DNA from: Blattamonas nauphoetae | Lineage: Eukaryota; Preaxostyla; Oxymonadida | Direction of reading: 5' to 3' | Assembly: GCA_033064195.1 (NCBI GenBank) | Contig: JARBJD010000033.1 | Span: forward strand, 333,128 to 397,127 | DNA length: 64,000 nucleotides | Part shown: piece after piece, positions 63,989 through 64,000 of the stretch | Layout: each line of letters begins with the position of its first letter | Numbering within the stretch: position 1 is the stretch's first letter | The notes under the pieces: generated by a model | Databases searched by the model: none | What the model was told of the DNA's origin: nothing | Seen by the model: the letters and a program-made list of their open reading frames with translations, nothing else | Translations under genes and position numbers: made by a program

Positions 63989-64000
63989 CAATTTGGAATG

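Overview
This is eukaryotic DNA, most likely from an anaerobic metamonad flagellate of the oxymonad/Preaxostyla type (Blattamonas-like). That assignment is inference. It rests on recurring protein families (beta-helix surface proteins with a transmembrane segment and kinase-like tail, kinases fused to coiled coils and SPRY-like domains, paralogous helical-repeat proteins), on short GT..AG introns visible by comparing paralogs, and on dense paralogy with many decayed copies. All three stop codons terminate genes, so I used the standard code.

Layout, 0-16 kb: a chimeric protein kinase gene A (minus), a 5.7 kb satellite of a 35-bp unit, a truncated surface-protein fragment, a helical-repeat gene split by a 672-bp inverted-repeat element, its intact paralog, and gene C (helical N-terminus, coiled coil, SPRY-like domain). 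16.7-26.1 kb: one very large receptor-like gene (signal peptide, beta-helix ectodomain, membrane helix, degenerate kinase domain) interrupted by a single in-frame TGA. 26-33 kb: mostly decayed genes (beta-helix, Pumilio-like) plus a Tc1/mariner-type element. 33-36 kb: gene D, a paralog of C, with a Tc1/mariner-type element in an intron and a foldback hAT-type element beside it. 37-41 kb: a secreted surface-protein gene flanked by inverted repeats, the paralogous locus that carries a single copy of the satellite unit, and a third helical-repeat gene. 44-46 kb: kinase B, the paralog that shares its kinase half with A. 47-51 kb: a 4.05-kb element with terminal inverted repeats and a 9-bp target duplication, loaded with a broken beta-helix gene that itself contains a mariner-type insertion.

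From about 51 kb the DNA becomes AT-richer. A hAT transposase remnant and 4 kb of repetitive noncoding DNA lead to a viral gene block (55.8-64 kb, continuing past the window). It holds a fibre-like protein with a peptidase S74 chaperone domain, two paralogous large proteins that I read as major capsid proteins, several small virion-type genes and a packaging ATPase. Nearly every start codon in the block is preceded by the same T-rich promoter-like motif. This is best explained as an integrated Polinton-like/Maverick-type virus of a protist. At least three of its genes carry frameshifts or a stop, so this copy is probably decaying.

The host genes look like products of repeated duplication, domain exchange and transposon insertion rather than a pathway. 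Where possible, gene models were built by aligning paralogs inside the window, which fixes exon borders and shows what each lesion broke.
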